A stretch of DNA of 64,000 nt from Brevibacillus sp. DP1.3A (GTDB lineage Bacteria; Bacillota; Bacilli; Brevibacillales; Brevibacillaceae), in assembly GCF_013284245.2 (NCBI RefSeq), contig NZ_CP085876.1:3517001-3581000 (forward strand), read 5' to 3'. A model generated the notes under the pieces. That model was given only the letters and a program-made list of their open reading frames with translations, searched no databases and was not told the origin of the DNA. Position numbers and translations under genes: made by a program. The stretch's first letter is position 1, and the number at the start of each line of letters is the position of its first letter. Below, in pieces: positions 1 to 8,665 of the stretch.

Positions 1-308
1 TTACTTGAAATTCCGAGCCTGGAGCACCGGTGAATACCATTGTTCCGCTCTTCGGCAGAGTCACTTTGTTGTTGCCACTGACGATGGAATAGTTGAGAGG
101 GTATTCGCCTTCCTTATCATATACAGCGAAAGACCCCTCCTTTGGTAGTTTGACCGTTATCGTTTTGCCTATTGCTTCTGCCGCGATTTTCTCCAATCCT
201 TGGCTATCCGCAACCGCAGGGGCGACGCTTGCAGCCGTTGCTCCGGTTGGTGCTATCACAGTCAAAGCAAGTAAGCCCCCATTTTCTTCGTAATAATGTC
301 TCTGCCAT
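1..308 (-). CDS. Partial secreted protein at left edge, possible 5' frameshift
   Basis: A minus-strand reading frame enters from the left edge and is open up to about base 322. It encodes a hydrophobic stretch ending ALTVIAPTGATAA, then a short beta-rich segment with KVTLPKSGTMVF near the end. This looks like a signal peptide followed by a secreted domain, but no good start exists in this frame. An ATG at 306-308 in the next frame gives MAETLLRRKWG, an ideal positively charged signal-peptide start. Removing one G from the five-G run at 276-280 joins the two parts. The gene is either broken or has an indel at this homopolymer. The product lies mostly outside the window and its function cannot be named. 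The DNA immediately upstream is the 3' end of a GNAT gene on the same strand. Confidence 0.45.
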
Positions 309-355
309 CTGAGCAAATGAATGATTCAATCAATATGAGACGAGACATGGGACTC

Positions 356-1108
356 TCATTCCATGCAGTCGGGAGAAATCACTTCCCATTTTCCAAACAG
401 CGTGAAACCCGCTGCTTTCGCCAAAGCCGTAGACGTATGGTTATCGAGTTGGCATCGATACTGCGGTTCGTATCCCTGACCATAGGCGTATTTGCAGATA
501 GAACGAACCACTTTGCGGGCGTGACCTTTTCCTCTAAAGGATGTCAGCGTCAGTACCCCAAGATCCGCAATTTGCGCATCCTCCTCCCATGGATACATAC
601 TGGAAGCGCTGACTAAGCGATTTTGCTCAAAAGACCCGAACACCGCCCAATGATCCAATTCCACATAAGCGTCATCCAAATCTTGTTCCGAGGCGGAGGA
701 TGCGAACTCGGAGAAAACCGCCTCATCATGCACGGTTAACCGGCGTAAGTCACCTTCGAGGTTTTCTTGCAGCAATACGTTCTTATCGGCTTTTGAAAAA
801 TAAAAAAGATAGTCTGCGCCATGCAGTGTGACGCCCGCTTCATTCAATTTCTGGCGAAAGATCGACTCAGACAAGGATTGTCGTGGAGAGAGGCCTATCT
901 TATCAGCCAGCGCAGGCGTCAAGACCGCCATAACACGTCCGTCGGAGGTTTCCAACACCATGACCCGACTATCTTCGTCAAGTGCAGGGTTTATGGCAAC
1001 AGTAAAAGAGTCATCACTATAGAGGACGTCACCGTTCAAAAATTGCTCCCGCCAAAAGTCAGTGATCGTTTGTGAAAATACAGGCGCACTTCTTACTGGA
1101 TTTGTCAT
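356..1108 (-). CDS. GNAT-family N-acetyltransferase
   Basis: This 250-residue protein has an unassigned N-terminal half and a C-terminal GNAT fold. The acetyl-CoA pyrophosphate-binding motif RGKGHA is at residues 192-197, followed by the NHTSTALAKAAGF helix typical of motif B. GNAT enzymes move acetyl from acetyl-CoA to an amine; the substrate cannot be read from the sequence. The start is the ATG at 1108, because GGAAGTG lies just upstream. A longer frame to 1147 adds 13 residues with no ribosome binding site. The gene stands alone, with about 130 bases of unremarkable sequence before the next upstream gene, the alpha/beta hydrolase. Confidence 0.8.
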   Translation of the reverse strand: MTNPVRSAPVFSQTITDFWREQFLNGDVLYSDDSFTVAINPALDEDSRVMVLETSDGRVMAVLTPALADKIGLSPRQSLSESIFRQKLNEAGVTLHGADYLFYFSKADKNVLLQENLEGDLRRLTVHDEAVFSEFASSASEQDLDDAYVELDHWAVFGSFEQNRLVSASSMYPWEEDAQIADLGVLTLTSFRGKGHARKVVRSICKYAYGQGYEPQYRCQLDNHTSTALAKAAGFTLFGKWEVISPDCME

Positions 1109-1242
1109 TATGTTCACTTCCTTATACGTTAGACTTATGTGAAGCACATTCTTTACCTTGATATAGTGTGAAGGTCAACAACAAAACACCATTGGAATGC
1201 ATCACCTTCATTGTTTAGACTCATCGAATAGTTCTTCCGCCA

Positions 1243-2256
1243 TTATGTATGCTTCGGAAGTTTCTTTAGAAATTGATCGATTGCATCCATATAACCCGGT
1301 ATCGTAATTTGTCTGGGAGCGAAAAGACTAATGAGGACTGCACGTATATTTGAATTAGCCGTTTGCTTGCTTAACATGGAGTGATCAGCGTCAGGGAAGA
1401 CCGATACGGTCAGCAGCTCAGGTTTTACGATATCGCGATATACCCTTTCTGTATCCTTCACATCGACATGTATATCTTCTTCCCCCAGAAGCAGAAGCAC
1501 AGGCGAATTGAAATTTCGAAGGTCATCAGTGGCATCTGACAAGAAATTTTTGCTCACAAATGTCCATCTTTCTTTTGACATCAAATTATTTTCGCGAGCG
1601 GTTTTTACATACTCCTCATAGGAGACCTGTTTTTCCAAAAGGGTGAGTACTTGCAAGTCATACGCCTCTTTGTCTTGAATTTCCGCTTCTGAGTACCCGT
1701 CTATCACCATTTTTTTGCGTGTATGGTATTGCCCTTGACTTACCCAATTAATGGCGGGCGATAGAAGAAGGCTGAATGCGAGCGGTTCCTTCTTGGCGAG
1801 CTTTGGAATGACCCATCCTGCCTGGCTTGCTCCCCAAACCCCAATTTGTTTCTCGTCAATCATTGGCTGCTCTTTTGCCCAAGCAATAGCCTCACGCGCT
1901 TCTTCCACGCGGTCATCTATACTCTGATGTAACCAATTGCCCTCGGAACCGTTCATTCCTCTCTTATTAAGGGACAAGGAGGCGTAACCAAGAGAGGCTA
2001 ACCGCTCAAATAGCGGCTTATAGCCATCATCATGCGTGGCATCAATAGGTCCATCACCATGTATAAACAAGACTAAGCCCAATTTGTTCGTGTAGTTTTT
2101 AGGCAGTACGAACGTACCGGTCAATTTGCCTTCAGATGTCTGGATTTCAACGGCTTGCTCAATCATATCAAAGCTGTTTTGCTCCCATATGTATAGTCCT
2201 GCACCGCCAAATAGCAGGACGATGATCATCATGGAAATCATTATTTTCTTTTTCAT
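1243..2256 (-). CDS. Membrane-anchored alpha/beta hydrolase
   Basis: This 337-residue serine hydrolase starts with a KKK stretch and one hydrophobic segment (about residues 5-23), so it is probably anchored outside the membrane or exported. It has the oxyanion motif HGDG at 66-69, the nucleophile elbow GASQAG with Ser144, a likely acid Asp261 in GEEDIHVD, and the base His292 in DADHS. The fold fits the dienelactone hydrolase/prolyl oligopeptidase-like group that cleaves esters or small amides. Its promoter carries the same 17-bp palindrome and 19-bp spacer as the promoter of the MerR regulator at 3347, so it is probably a target of that regulator. The natural substrate is unknown. Confidence 0.82.
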   Translation of the reverse strand: MKKKIMISMMIIVLLFGGAGLYIWEQNSFDMIEQAVEIQTSEGKLTGTFVLPKNYTNKLGLVLFIHGDGPIDATHDDGYKPLFERLASLGYASLSLNKRGMNGSEGNWLHQSIDDRVEEAREAIAWAKEQPMIDEKQIGVWGASQAGWVIPKLAKKEPLAFSLLLSPAINWVSQGQYHTRKKMVIDGYSEAEIQDKEAYDLQVLTLLEKQVSYEEYVKTARENNLMSKERWTFVSKNFLSDATDDLRNFNSPVLLLLGEEDIHVDVKDTERVYRDIVKPELLTVSVFPDADHSMLSKQTANSNIRAVLISLFAPRQITIPGYMDAIDQFLKKLPKHT

Positions 2257-2551
2257 CTACCCTTCTCCTCTTGAAAAGATTTCATAGTGAATATCTCCAA
2301 CCATACACCTTAGGTCAGACCTAAGATCAAGTAATATTAGAAGAAGTCATTATAGGCATATTAAGTCTTCGAAAGGTGTGACAAGTTATCTTTGCTCCCG
2401 CCTGAATGGTCAGATGATTGTAACTTGAGCTTAGAAAGAGGTTTTTGAGTTGATAACATTTAAAATGCAAGATTTGTGTGGACGGTACGGTACTTGGTAA
2501 GAAGCTGCGGATTGAAGAAAATTAGGATAAAGAGATTGGGGCAGATACCCA
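2257..2551. other. Intergenic region with hydrolase promoter
   Basis: Bases 2299-2330 hold the MerR-type promoter/operator of the hydrolase, described separately. From about 2340 to 2551 I see no convincing gene, hairpin or repeat; it is AT-rich and has stop codons in all frames. Confidence 0.6.
2300..2330 (-). promoter_or_regulatory. MerR-type promoter/operator of the hydrolase gene
   Basis: Read on the minus strand, a -35 box TTGATC (2325-2330) and a -10 box TATGGT (2300-2305) are separated by 19 bp. The spacer is filled by the palindrome CTTAGGTCAGACCTAAG (2309-2325, arms of 8 bp around one base). A 19-bp spacer with a dyad inside it is the hallmark of promoters activated by MerR-family DNA distortion. 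The same element lies in front of the MerR gene at 3347, inverted relative to this one. Confidence 0.85.
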
Positions 2552-3148
2552 TCATTTTCTTACTACCAGTTGAATGACATGGGCTAATCCGGTGTGCGCC
2601 TTTCCTGCCACACGCTCTTGTTCGCCATAGAAGAAATGGATCACCTCATGACCTTTGCACCAAGCAAGAATTTCTTTTGGATCATAAAGCATGTCAAGTT
2701 CCTGGGGGCCGCCTGTACCATACTTTAATTGTTTCTCCGAGAATACCTCAAGCATGAGAATTCCTTTGGGCTTTATTGCCTTTTTCATTTTATTCAGAAC
2801 CATCGTCTGAGCATTTTTATGAAAATGTCCATATACCATAATCGCGGTATCATACTGTTCGCTCGGCACATCCTCTTCCAAAAGGTCAATTTTTTGGGTT
2901 TGTACGTCAACGGAATGCTTCCGAGCCAGTTTTTTCGTTTTTTGCAATCCGCTCTCCGCATAGTCAATGGCTGTCACTTCAAGATTTCTTTTTGCTAAAA
3001 AAACTGCATTCCGGCCTTCACCCTCTGCAAACGCGATCACTTTTTGTCCTTGTTCTAACCGAAAAGCTTGTTGTTGAATAAAAACGTTAGGTTCTTCCCC
3101 ATAATAATATTCTTCCGAATGAAAGCGCTCATTCCAAATATTCGCCAT
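2552..3148 (-). CDS. Class I SAM-dependent methyltransferase
   Basis: About 198 residues, beginning MANIWNERF. It has a SAM-binding motif I region AFAEGEGRNA near residues 40-50, an acidic motif (AIDYAE) at the end of strand 2, and LMLEVFSE later in the fold, as in the TehB/UbiE-like methyltransferases. The start at 3148 lies 9 bases after AGGAGG; a second ATG two codons upstream (3154) is only 3 bases from it and is less likely. It is divergent from the MerR regulator. The methyl acceptor is not evident; related small enzymes act on toxic anions or small metabolites. Confidence 0.8.
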   Translation of the reverse strand: MANIWNERFHSEEYYYGEEPNVFIQQQAFRLEQGQKVIAFAEGEGRNAVFLAKRNLEVTAIDYAESGLQKTKKLARKHSVDVQTQKIDLLEEDVPSEQYDTAIMVYGHFHKNAQTMVLNKMKKAIKPKGILMLEVFSEKQLKYGTGGPQELDMLYDPKEILAWCKGHEVIHFFYGEQERVAGKAHTGLAHVIQLVVRK

Positions 3149-3279
3149 ACTCATCGGCCTCCTGTCATTAAAATCCATTGTAGATTTATTATATCTACAA
3201 TATCTCCAAAGACATGGATGTGTCAATATCCCGTGGTATCGAGAGCATCTAAAAAAGAGTCTACCTTTGAACGTACCTC

Positions 3280-3310
3280 TTGACCTTAGGTCTGACCTAA
3301 GGTGTATGGT
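3280..3310 (+). promoter_or_regulatory. MerR-type autoregulatory promoter/operator
   Basis: The -35 box TTGACC (3280-3285) and -10 box TATGGT (3305-3310) are separated by 19 bp, and the palindrome CTTAGGTCTGACCTAAG (3285-3301) sits in the spacer; the symmetry extends to 3283-3303. The next gene downstream is the MerR regulator, so this is most simply its autoregulated promoter. It also drives the overlapping GNAT gene. The element matches the one at 2300-2330, in inverted orientation, over about 26 bp including the -10 box. Confidence 0.88.
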
Positions 3311-3346
3311 TAAGATATTCTACCACATCCTAAGGGAGTAACGTTT

Positions 3347-4138
3347 ATGAAGAGTGAAATCACCATTAGCGAATTAGCTAAGCTTATGAATGTGTCTGTT
3401 CATCAGATTCGTTATTTTGAAGAGAAAGGGGTTCTTCTACCTGCTTACGTAGATAACAATCAGTATCGAATGTATAGCATGGATCAAGTTTACCAGCTAG
3501 CCCATATTCTGTTGCTTCGCAAATTGGGAGTGCCTGTCCAGTCGATTAAAGAATGCATGACTTCCTATTCTGCTGATCAATACGGGCAGCTACTCAATCG
3601 TTCTTTGAGAGAAATAAATAAAGAGTTGCTTCGCCTTCAAGAGCTTCAGCAATTCATAACAAAGGTTTTGCATGAACAAAAGAATTTTCAATCTCACACG
3701 AATCCCTACCAAATAAAGTGGCGTGAAACCACTTATTTGGCACGGTGGATCGAAATGAGTTCACAAATGACGCTAAACGCCAAACTGTTAGCTGAACAGG
3801 CCAAGTCAGTCCCGAACTTGTTCGAATCGGACATTCATTTTATCGAGGATGGTTCCAGTACCCTTACGTTATACACGGAAACAGAAGCGCCTGGCGATTT
3901 TTCAATACCCAGCGGCAACTATCTGTCTACCCAGAGGCTAGTCCATGAAGAGGATGAGCTTGAACAAGTGATTGAACAGTTTTACACCTATGCCGCAGCT
4001 CAGTCTCATGTTATACAGGGACCCTTGATTCTCATTGAAAGATCTTACTTATCCCTATTTAGTCAAAGCCAGCTGCATTATGAACTACAAGCTATGATCG
4101 AACCGACTACCCATTTCGAAAGGGGAACCCGATCATGA
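3347..4138 (+). CDS. MerR-family transcriptional regulator
   Basis: This 263-residue protein has an N-terminal winged helix-turn-helix (ISELAKLMNVSVHQIRYFE, residues 7-25) followed by the second wing, a coiled-coil dimer helix rich in Leu and Glu (about 75-110), and a roughly 150-residue C-terminal domain that presumably binds an effector. There is no Cys cluster of the metal-sensing MerR type, so a small-molecule or drug signal is more likely. The start at 3347 follows GGGAG by about 9 bases. The gene lies just downstream of a 19-bp-spacer promoter. Its stop overlaps the start of the GNAT gene by four bases, so the two are translated together. Confidence 0.88.
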   Translation: MKSEITISELAKLMNVSVHQIRYFEEKGVLLPAYVDNNQYRMYSMDQVYQLAHILLLRKLGVPVQSIKECMTSYSADQYGQLLNRSLREINKELLRLQELQQFITKVLHEQKNFQSHTNPYQIKWRETTYLARWIEMSSQMTLNAKLLAEQAKSVPNLFESDIHFIEDGSSTLTLYTETEAPGDFSIPSGNYLSTQRLVHEEDELEQVIEQFYTYAAAQSHVIQGPLILIERSYLSLFSQSQLHYELQAMIEPTTHFERGTRS

Positions 4139-4755
4139 CTGTATCACCAATTACGATAGAACCTATGCATTCTATGTTCAATCAACAGATTGGTCAACTT
4201 CTTGTTCACGGGTTTCGTGGGAAATTCCAAACCCTTACGAAGCTCAATGATGGCGATCTCGCCCTTTTTTTCGAAAAGTTATTGGATCATGTTCCTTCAG
4301 ATCCTGCAAGTCAACGAATGGTCGCGCTACAAGAGGGAGAAGTTATCGGGACGATATCCATCAAGTGGAAGACCGAATCTACTAGCATGAAAACATTTCC
4401 TGGATGGAAGAACTTCCATCGTTTTGGAAAATGGAATCTCCTGAAAATGTTCATCGGGTTATCTTTCTTAGACCATAAACCAGAGGCTGGAGAATGTTAT
4501 ATTACAGACGTTGTTGTCCATCCGGATCATCAAGGCAAAGGAATTGGAAACCTGCTATTGCAGTGGGCGCAGAATTTCGCACAAACACAACCTAGCCTAG
4601 ACAAGTTAAGCTTGTACGTCGCAGGCAAAAACCCCCGGGCAGAGCAGCTTTACCAGCGATTATCGTTCCATACGCAATTGCGAGAAAGCAGCTTCCTATC
4701 ACATATTTTATTCAAAGAGAAAAAATGGAGTTACATGGTGAAGAGATTAAAATAA
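4135..4755 (+). CDS. GNAT-family N-acetyltransferase, MerR-linked
   Basis: This 206-residue acetyltransferase has a clear motif A, VVVHPDHQGKGIGNLLL, with HQGKGIG at 132-138, and a motif B tail (NPRAEQLYQRLSF). Its ATG overlaps the stop of the MerR gene, forming a two-gene operon. A MerR regulator followed by a GNAT enzyme recalls the BltR-BltD arrangement of Bacillus, where the acetylase acts on polyamines, but no efflux pump is present here. It could modify a toxic amine whose sensing also induces the hydrolase at 1243. The substrate is inferred, not seen. Confidence 0.85.
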   Translation: MTVSPITIEPMHSMFNQQIGQLLVHGFRGKFQTLTKLNDGDLALFFEKLLDHVPSDPASQRMVALQEGEVIGTISIKWKTESTSMKTFPGWKNFHRFGKWNLLKMFIGLSFLDHKPEAGECYITDVVVHPDHQGKGIGNLLLQWAQNFAQTQPSLDKLSLYVAGKNPRAEQLYQRLSFHTQLRESSFLSHILFKEKKWSYMVKRLK

Positions 4756-4762
4756 CTCATGA

Positions 4763-4799
4763 CAAAGGGCGAATCGTCTCTACTAGAATCCGCCCTTTG
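4763..4799. terminator. Hairpin between convergent genes
   Basis: The 9-bp arms CAAAGGGCG (4763-4771) and CGCCCTTTG (4791-4799) pair perfectly around a 19-base loop. No long T run follows on either strand, so this is a weak or bidirectional terminator candidate between the GNAT gene and the convergent oxidoreductase. Confidence 0.5.
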
Positions 4800-4888
4800 C
4801 TCGCTAGCTTCCTCTTTCATTCTCCGTATTTCTTTACATATATCTGGCTGTTCGCGAAGGTAATCTCTGAACGAAAGGTGTCTTTCAA

Positions 4889-5944
4889 TTAATCTATTTC
4901 ACGAGAAAATCGGATTAGTCGACAGCACTCTAATTCTTTCATCTGTACGTTGTTTATTATCTCCTTCGCAGCTAAGCGGCTAATGATGGGAGCTAGTGTA
5001 ACAGCTGAATGCATAACGGTCAGATAAAGACCCTTTATTTGGTCATGAAATCCCACAATGGGGTAACCGTCTTCAGGCATGGGTCGCAAGCCTACTGTGA
5101 TGCTTTCCAGCTCCAACTTTTCTCCTCCTTTTAAATTGTGCCGTAGAATTTCAAACGCCCGCTTTCCAACTGCCTCTGGTCCATTTTGTTCAGACTCATC
5201 GATATAATCTTCCGCTGCTAGTAACGTATCATCGGTTAGTTGTCTCGCTTCAAACATAGAATTTGAAACTAAGGTGTGGATCAGCTTTTCTTTCGATTTC
5301 ATTCGGATCAGTATAGAAGGCGAAGGAGCGACAGGAACATTGAAGCCTACTGGCTGACAGAGTTCGGATATAGCTGTGCCAGTTGCTAATACAATCACAT
5401 CTGATTCTATTAAACCATGGGAGGTGTTTACCCCAACAACCTTAGAACCCTCTGTGATTATTTGCATCACTTTTGTATCAAACAGTATGTTCGCTCCATT
5501 TTCTTCTGCTTTTTTCACTAAAAGTTTTGTAGTCAAAATTGGATCTAGTGCGCCTTCTTCGTTCGCATAATAAGCTTCCTCGGGGTATTCCTTTAGATTC
5601 GGTTCTAATTCTATGATTTGCTGCCGTTTTAATGGTTGTTTACGAGACTCGTCATAATCTGTAGGGGTTTCCCAAGTCAGTGATCCATCCCATTTTATTT
5701 CTAGATCAGGTATCTCTTTTTCTAATTCATGATATTCGGCTATCGATGCATCATACAAATGTCGAAAATTTTCTAATACCCGGCCCGATGGATTAATCCA
5801 AGCGAAAGATTTATTAGTGACTTCACATGCAGCAGTTGAATTCGTCTCTAGTAAAGTGACATTCTGATTCTGCTTTGATAAATAATAGGCCATGGATGCA
5901 CCAACAATACCAGCACCAACCACTACAATTTTTTGTTTCTTCAT
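4889..5944 (-). CDS. FAD-dependent oxidoreductase of the DAO family
   Basis: A 351-residue flavoprotein. The N-terminal dinucleotide-binding motif VVVGAGIVGASMAYYL is followed by the glutamate ending strand 2 (LLETN). The C-terminal part GLRPMPEDGYPIVG and HSAVTLAP match the glycine/D-amino-acid oxidase (DAO) fold, which oxidises secondary or D-amines to imines. The start at 5944 follows GGAGGG by 10 bases; the frame extends upstream without a better site. It is monocistronic. The substrate could be a D-amino acid, sarcosine-like compound or similar; this cannot be decided here. Confidence 0.82.
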   Translation of the reverse strand: MKKQKIVVVGAGIVGASMAYYLSKQNQNVTLLETNSTAACEVTNKSFAWINPSGRVLENFRHLYDASIAEYHELEKEIPDLEIKWDGSLTWETPTDYDESRKQPLKRQQIIELEPNLKEYPEEAYYANEEGALDPILTTKLLVKKAEENGANILFDTKVMQIITEGSKVVGVNTSHGLIESDVIVLATGTAISELCQPVGFNVPVAPSPSILIRMKSKEKLIHTLVSNSMFEARQLTDDTLLAAEDYIDESEQNGPEAVGKRAFEILRHNLKGGEKLELESITVGLRPMPEDGYPIVGFHDQIKGLYLTVMHSAVTLAPIISRLAAKEIINNVQMKELECCRLIRFSREID

Positions 5945-6034
5945 CGTGAGAGTTCCCTCCTGATAACATCCCCTATGCAATTTCTACCCCTAGGACATCC
6001 ACGTAAAAATGCTACACATGAAGGATAGCCGTCT

Positions 6035-7267
6035 TCAGGATCTTTGCTCATACAGCTTAACAATCTCGATGATGGTTTTTACAGCCTTCACCATATTGTC
6101 AACGGAAACATACTCGAACCGTCCGTGGTAGTTTTCTCCGCCTGTGAAAACATTCGGTGTTGGCAATCCCATGTAGGATAGCTGGGAGCCATCCGTGCCA
6201 CCGCGAATCGGCTGAATAATCGGCACGATTCCGAGGTTTTCTAGTGCTTGTGTAGCGATGTCCACTACTTCCATTACAGGCTCAATCTTTTCCCGCATAT
6301 TGAAGTATTCGTCTTTGATTTCGAGCTCAATTCGCTTCTCTCCGTATTTTTTCTGTAATTCTTCCACAATACGAGTCAGTTCGGACTTTCTTTCCTGAAA
6401 CCGATTACAATCGTGATCCCGGATCAAATAACGAAGCTGAGTTTGTTCGACGTCACCTTGAATGGAAAACAGATGATAGAAGCCTTCGTAACCCTCCGTC
6501 TCCTCAGGAGTTTCATTAGCTGGCAGCCTTCCATGCAGCTCCATAGCTATTTTAGCAGCGTTGACCATTTTACCTTTGGCTGAGCCGGGGTGAACATTCT
6601 TCCCTTTACAGGTAATGATCGCTGATGCAGCATTAAAGCTCTCGTACTCGATCCCGCCAAGAGGGCCACCATCCATCGTGTAAGCATATACTGCGTCGAA
6701 TGCGGACACATCAAACTTGTCTGGGCCTCTGCCGATTTCTTCATCAGGGGTAAAAGCTACTCTTACTTTCCCGTGTTTTCGTTCTGGATGTCGAATCAGA
6801 TAAGCCATAGCGGTCATGATTTCGGCAATACCGGCTTTATCATCCGCGCCAAGTAATGTGGTACCATCTGTCGTGATTAAGGTATGGCCTTTGTAGCCAG
6901 CCAGCTCTGAAAACTCGCGCGGTGTAAGGACAATATTCAGTACTTCATTCAAGACAATGTCTTGTCCGTTATAATTTTCAATGACTTGCGGCTTCACGCC
7001 AGCGCCGGTAAAATCGGTGGCCGTATCCATATGAGCAAGAAAACCGATTGTTGGAATTTCTTTGTCTGTATTGGACGGTAGGGTCGCCATTACATAACCG
7101 TTCGAATCCATCGTAACTTCCTGCATACCTATGGCTTTCAGCTCGTCTACGAGCATTTGGGCAAGCACTAGCTGCCCTGGTGTAGAGGGGCAAGTTTCGC
7201 TGTTCTCATCGGATTGTGTATCAACTTGTGCGTAAGAGATGAATCTATTCATGATTTCCGTTTTCAT
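6035..7267 (-). CDS. pepT: Peptidase T (tripeptide aminopeptidase)
   Basis: This 410-residue M20-family zinc peptidase removes the N-terminal residue from tripeptides in the cytoplasm. The family ligands are all visible: His79 and Asp81 in AHMDTATD, Asp142 in GADDKAG, the catalytic pair Glu176-Glu177 in [10 protein letters not shown], Asp199 in YTMDGG, and a late His in [12 protein letters not shown]. The RGGTDGS and [12 protein letters not shown] motifs are typical of PepT. Length and spacing match the enterobacterial enzyme. GGAG lies about 13 bases upstream of the ATG. It is a single gene, not obviously linked to the neighbouring regulators. Confidence 0.95.
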   Translation of the reverse strand: MKTEIMNRFISYAQVDTQSDENSETCPSTPGQLVLAQMLVDELKAIGMQEVTMDSNGYVMATLPSNTDKEIPTIGFLAHMDTATDFTGAGVKPQVIENYNGQDIVLNEVLNIVLTPREFSELAGYKGHTLITTDGTTLLGADDKAGIAEIMTAMAYLIRHPERKHGKVRVAFTPDEEIGRGPDKFDVSAFDAVYAYTMDGGPLGGIEYESFNAASAIITCKGKNVHPGSAKGKMVNAAKIAMELHGRLPANETPEETEGYEGFYHLFSIQGDVEQTQLRYLIRDHDCNRFQERKSELTRIVEELQKKYGEKRIELEIKDEYFNMREKIEPVMEVVDIATQALENLGIVPIIQPIRGGTDGSQLSYMGLPTPNVFTGGENYHGRFEYVSVDNMVKAVKTIIEIVKLYEQRS

Positions 7268-7438
7268 GGTCTTATCTCAACTCCAGTACAATTAGTCAAA
7301 AGAGGCAATCTCGTGACAAATTCTACCACGATCCCCGTCTATTCTTCAATCCGTACGCCATATAGAACGATTGAACTCGGTTGTCCATGGTATACAGCCA
7401 GTTGTCTTCATGCTTCCAGTTCAAACGAACGGACTGCA

Positions 7439-7484
7439 CAAATAGCCCACTATGCTCTCCGTAACAGGAGGGGTGGGCTATTCA
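7439..7484 (-). terminator. Rho-independent terminator after the ArsR gene
   Basis: Arms AATAGCCCAC (7441-7450) and GTGGGCTATT (7473-7482) pair perfectly, with an inner CTCC/GGAG stem. The element lies just past the stop of the ArsR gene on the minus strand. Its U tract is short. Confidence 0.6.
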
Positions 7485-7508
7485 AGGTTTCAAACTGTCT
7501 TCGCTTAT

Positions 7509-7823
7509 TTATTCTTCCGTGTGGTCAAGAAATGTCTCAAGCTCATCCAGCTTGCTCGACCAGAAGTGACGATATGACTCCAGCCATTGATCGACCTCTT
7601 GGAGAGGTTCCGGCCGTATCGAATAGATGCTTTTTTGCGCAACCGATCGCACAGTAACCAAACCAGCTTCCCGCATGATTCGCAAATGTTTGGAAACACC
7701 CGGTTGACTTAACTGACACTTGTCTACGAGCTCACCAACTGAGCGATCACGGATACGCAGGAAATCAAGCATAGTCCGTCTGTGCGGCTCAGCCAAAATT
7801 TCAAATATATTCATGGTTTTCAT
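7509..7823 (-). CDS. ArsR-family winged-helix repressor
   Basis: A 104-residue protein that is almost entirely an ArsR-type winged helix: ILAEPHRRTMLDFLRIRDRSVGELVDKCQLSQPGVSKHLRIM, with the recognition helix SQPGVSKHLRI near residues 39-50. No metal-binding Cys pair is present, so it belongs to the non-metal branch that often regulates an adjacent SRPBCC (AHSA1-like) gene. Such a gene lies about 155 bases upstream on the same strand, which fits this common pairing. AGGG precedes the ATG. Confidence 0.87.
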   Translation of the reverse strand: MKTMNIFEILAEPHRRTMLDFLRIRDRSVGELVDKCQLSQPGVSKHLRIMREAGLVTVRSVAQKSIYSIRPEPLQEVDQWLESYRHFWSSKLDELETFLDHTEE

Positions 7824-7924
7824 TGTAATCCCTGCTTTTATTGTTGTAATTTCATGAAGTTGGCCGTTCTTTTTGCGTACTGCTCTGTCATCGGTATCTC
7901 CAAATCATGCCGTGGGACAAATCC

Positions 7925-7984
7925 TTAAGTAAGCCCATGCTCCAAGTAATATTTCAGTAAAGTCAATGCTTCACCCCATTCAAC
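7925..7984 (-). pseudogene. C-terminal remnant of a second SRPBCC protein
   Basis: A short open stretch on the minus strand reads VEWGEALTLLKYYLEHGLT and then stops. WGEALxxLxxYLE is the usual last helix of AHSA1/SRPBCC-domain proteins. The intact SRPBCC gene just upstream ends in a different sequence in another frame, so this looks like the surviving tail of a second, deleted copy or of a rearranged C-terminus. Confidence 0.45.
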
Positions 7985-8465
7985 TTAAATTAGAATTAGA
8001 AGCATATTTCTCGCGTATTTCCTTCATGCGTTCCCAAGGAAACTGGCGAAACTGTTCATGAAGGACGATATCCAGCACATCAAGATGCACATGCCAGCCC
8101 GCCAAAAAATCGGGAACAATAGCGGGTCCGTTAAATGTGTGTGTGAGATGTAGAAGGCACCCTTCCCCTTCTTCCTTTAGACTCCATCGCACTATAGAGT
8201 GTCCCGATGTTTGCTCTAGCCATGTGTACTCCAACTCGTAAGGGGGATCGACTTTGGTGAAATGGCCATGTACGAGATCTCCATTCTCCCACCGAAATGC
8301 AAGTTTGCCGTCCACATTCAAATCCAACTCAGTCTGCACGGTTAGCCATTTGGCAAGTTGCTCTGGGCTCGTGATCGCTCTCCATACTTTTTCTACCGGA
8401 TGGTTCAAATAACGCTCGAAGCTAACGACACGGCGTCCATCCATCTGTATAATCTTTCCGTCCAT
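7980..8465 (-). CDS. SRPBCC (AHSA1-like) domain protein
   Basis: This 161-residue single-domain protein has the START/Bet v1-like signature of the AHSA1 family: an opening strand with FERYLNHPVEKVWRAITSPEQLAKWL, a middle sheet (LEYTWLEQTSGHSIVRWSL), and a long C-terminal helix. Such proteins bind hydrophobic ligands in a cavity and are often controlled by an adjacent ArsR repressor, as here. The start at 8465 is chosen because GGAGGG lies 4 bases upstream; an upstream in-frame ATG at 8486 has no site. A remnant of another SRPBCC C-terminus directly follows it. Confidence 0.85.
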   Translation of the reverse strand: MDGKIIQMDGRRVVSFERYLNHPVEKVWRAITSPEQLAKWLTVQTELDLNVDGKLAFRWENGDLVHGHFTKVDPPYELEYTWLEQTSGHSIVRWSLKEEGEGCLLHLTHTFNGPAIVPDFLAGWHVHLDVLDIVLHEQFRQFPWERMKEIREKYASNSNLS

Positions 8466-8594
8466 ACAATCCCTCCGAGACTTCAAATTTACTGTTATTG
8501 GTAATTATATTACCATTTGGTTATATAACTACAAAGTGATGAAGTGAATAATGTAACCTCCAGCCCCATAAAAATTGGCTTTGGACTGACTCTG

Positions 8595-8656
8595 AAAAAT
8601 AAAACAGCGGCGACTCAAGACCTGAAAATGCAGTCTTGGACTCACCGCTGTTTTGA
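8595..8656 (-). terminator. Terminator of the DHFR-like gene
   Basis: A long, slightly mismatched hairpin runs from AAAACAGCGG at 8601-8610 to CCGCTGTTTT at 8645-8654, with an inner CAAGAC/GTCTTG stem. On the minus strand it is followed by ATTTTT. It lies just past the stop at 8666. Confidence 0.8.
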
Positions 8657-8665
8657 TTGAAATAT

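Noticed and set aside
3347-4755. A Blt-type MerR/acetylase efflux locus
   Set aside because: The regulator and acetylase fit, but no efflux gene is adjacent; the operator instead points to the hydrolase.
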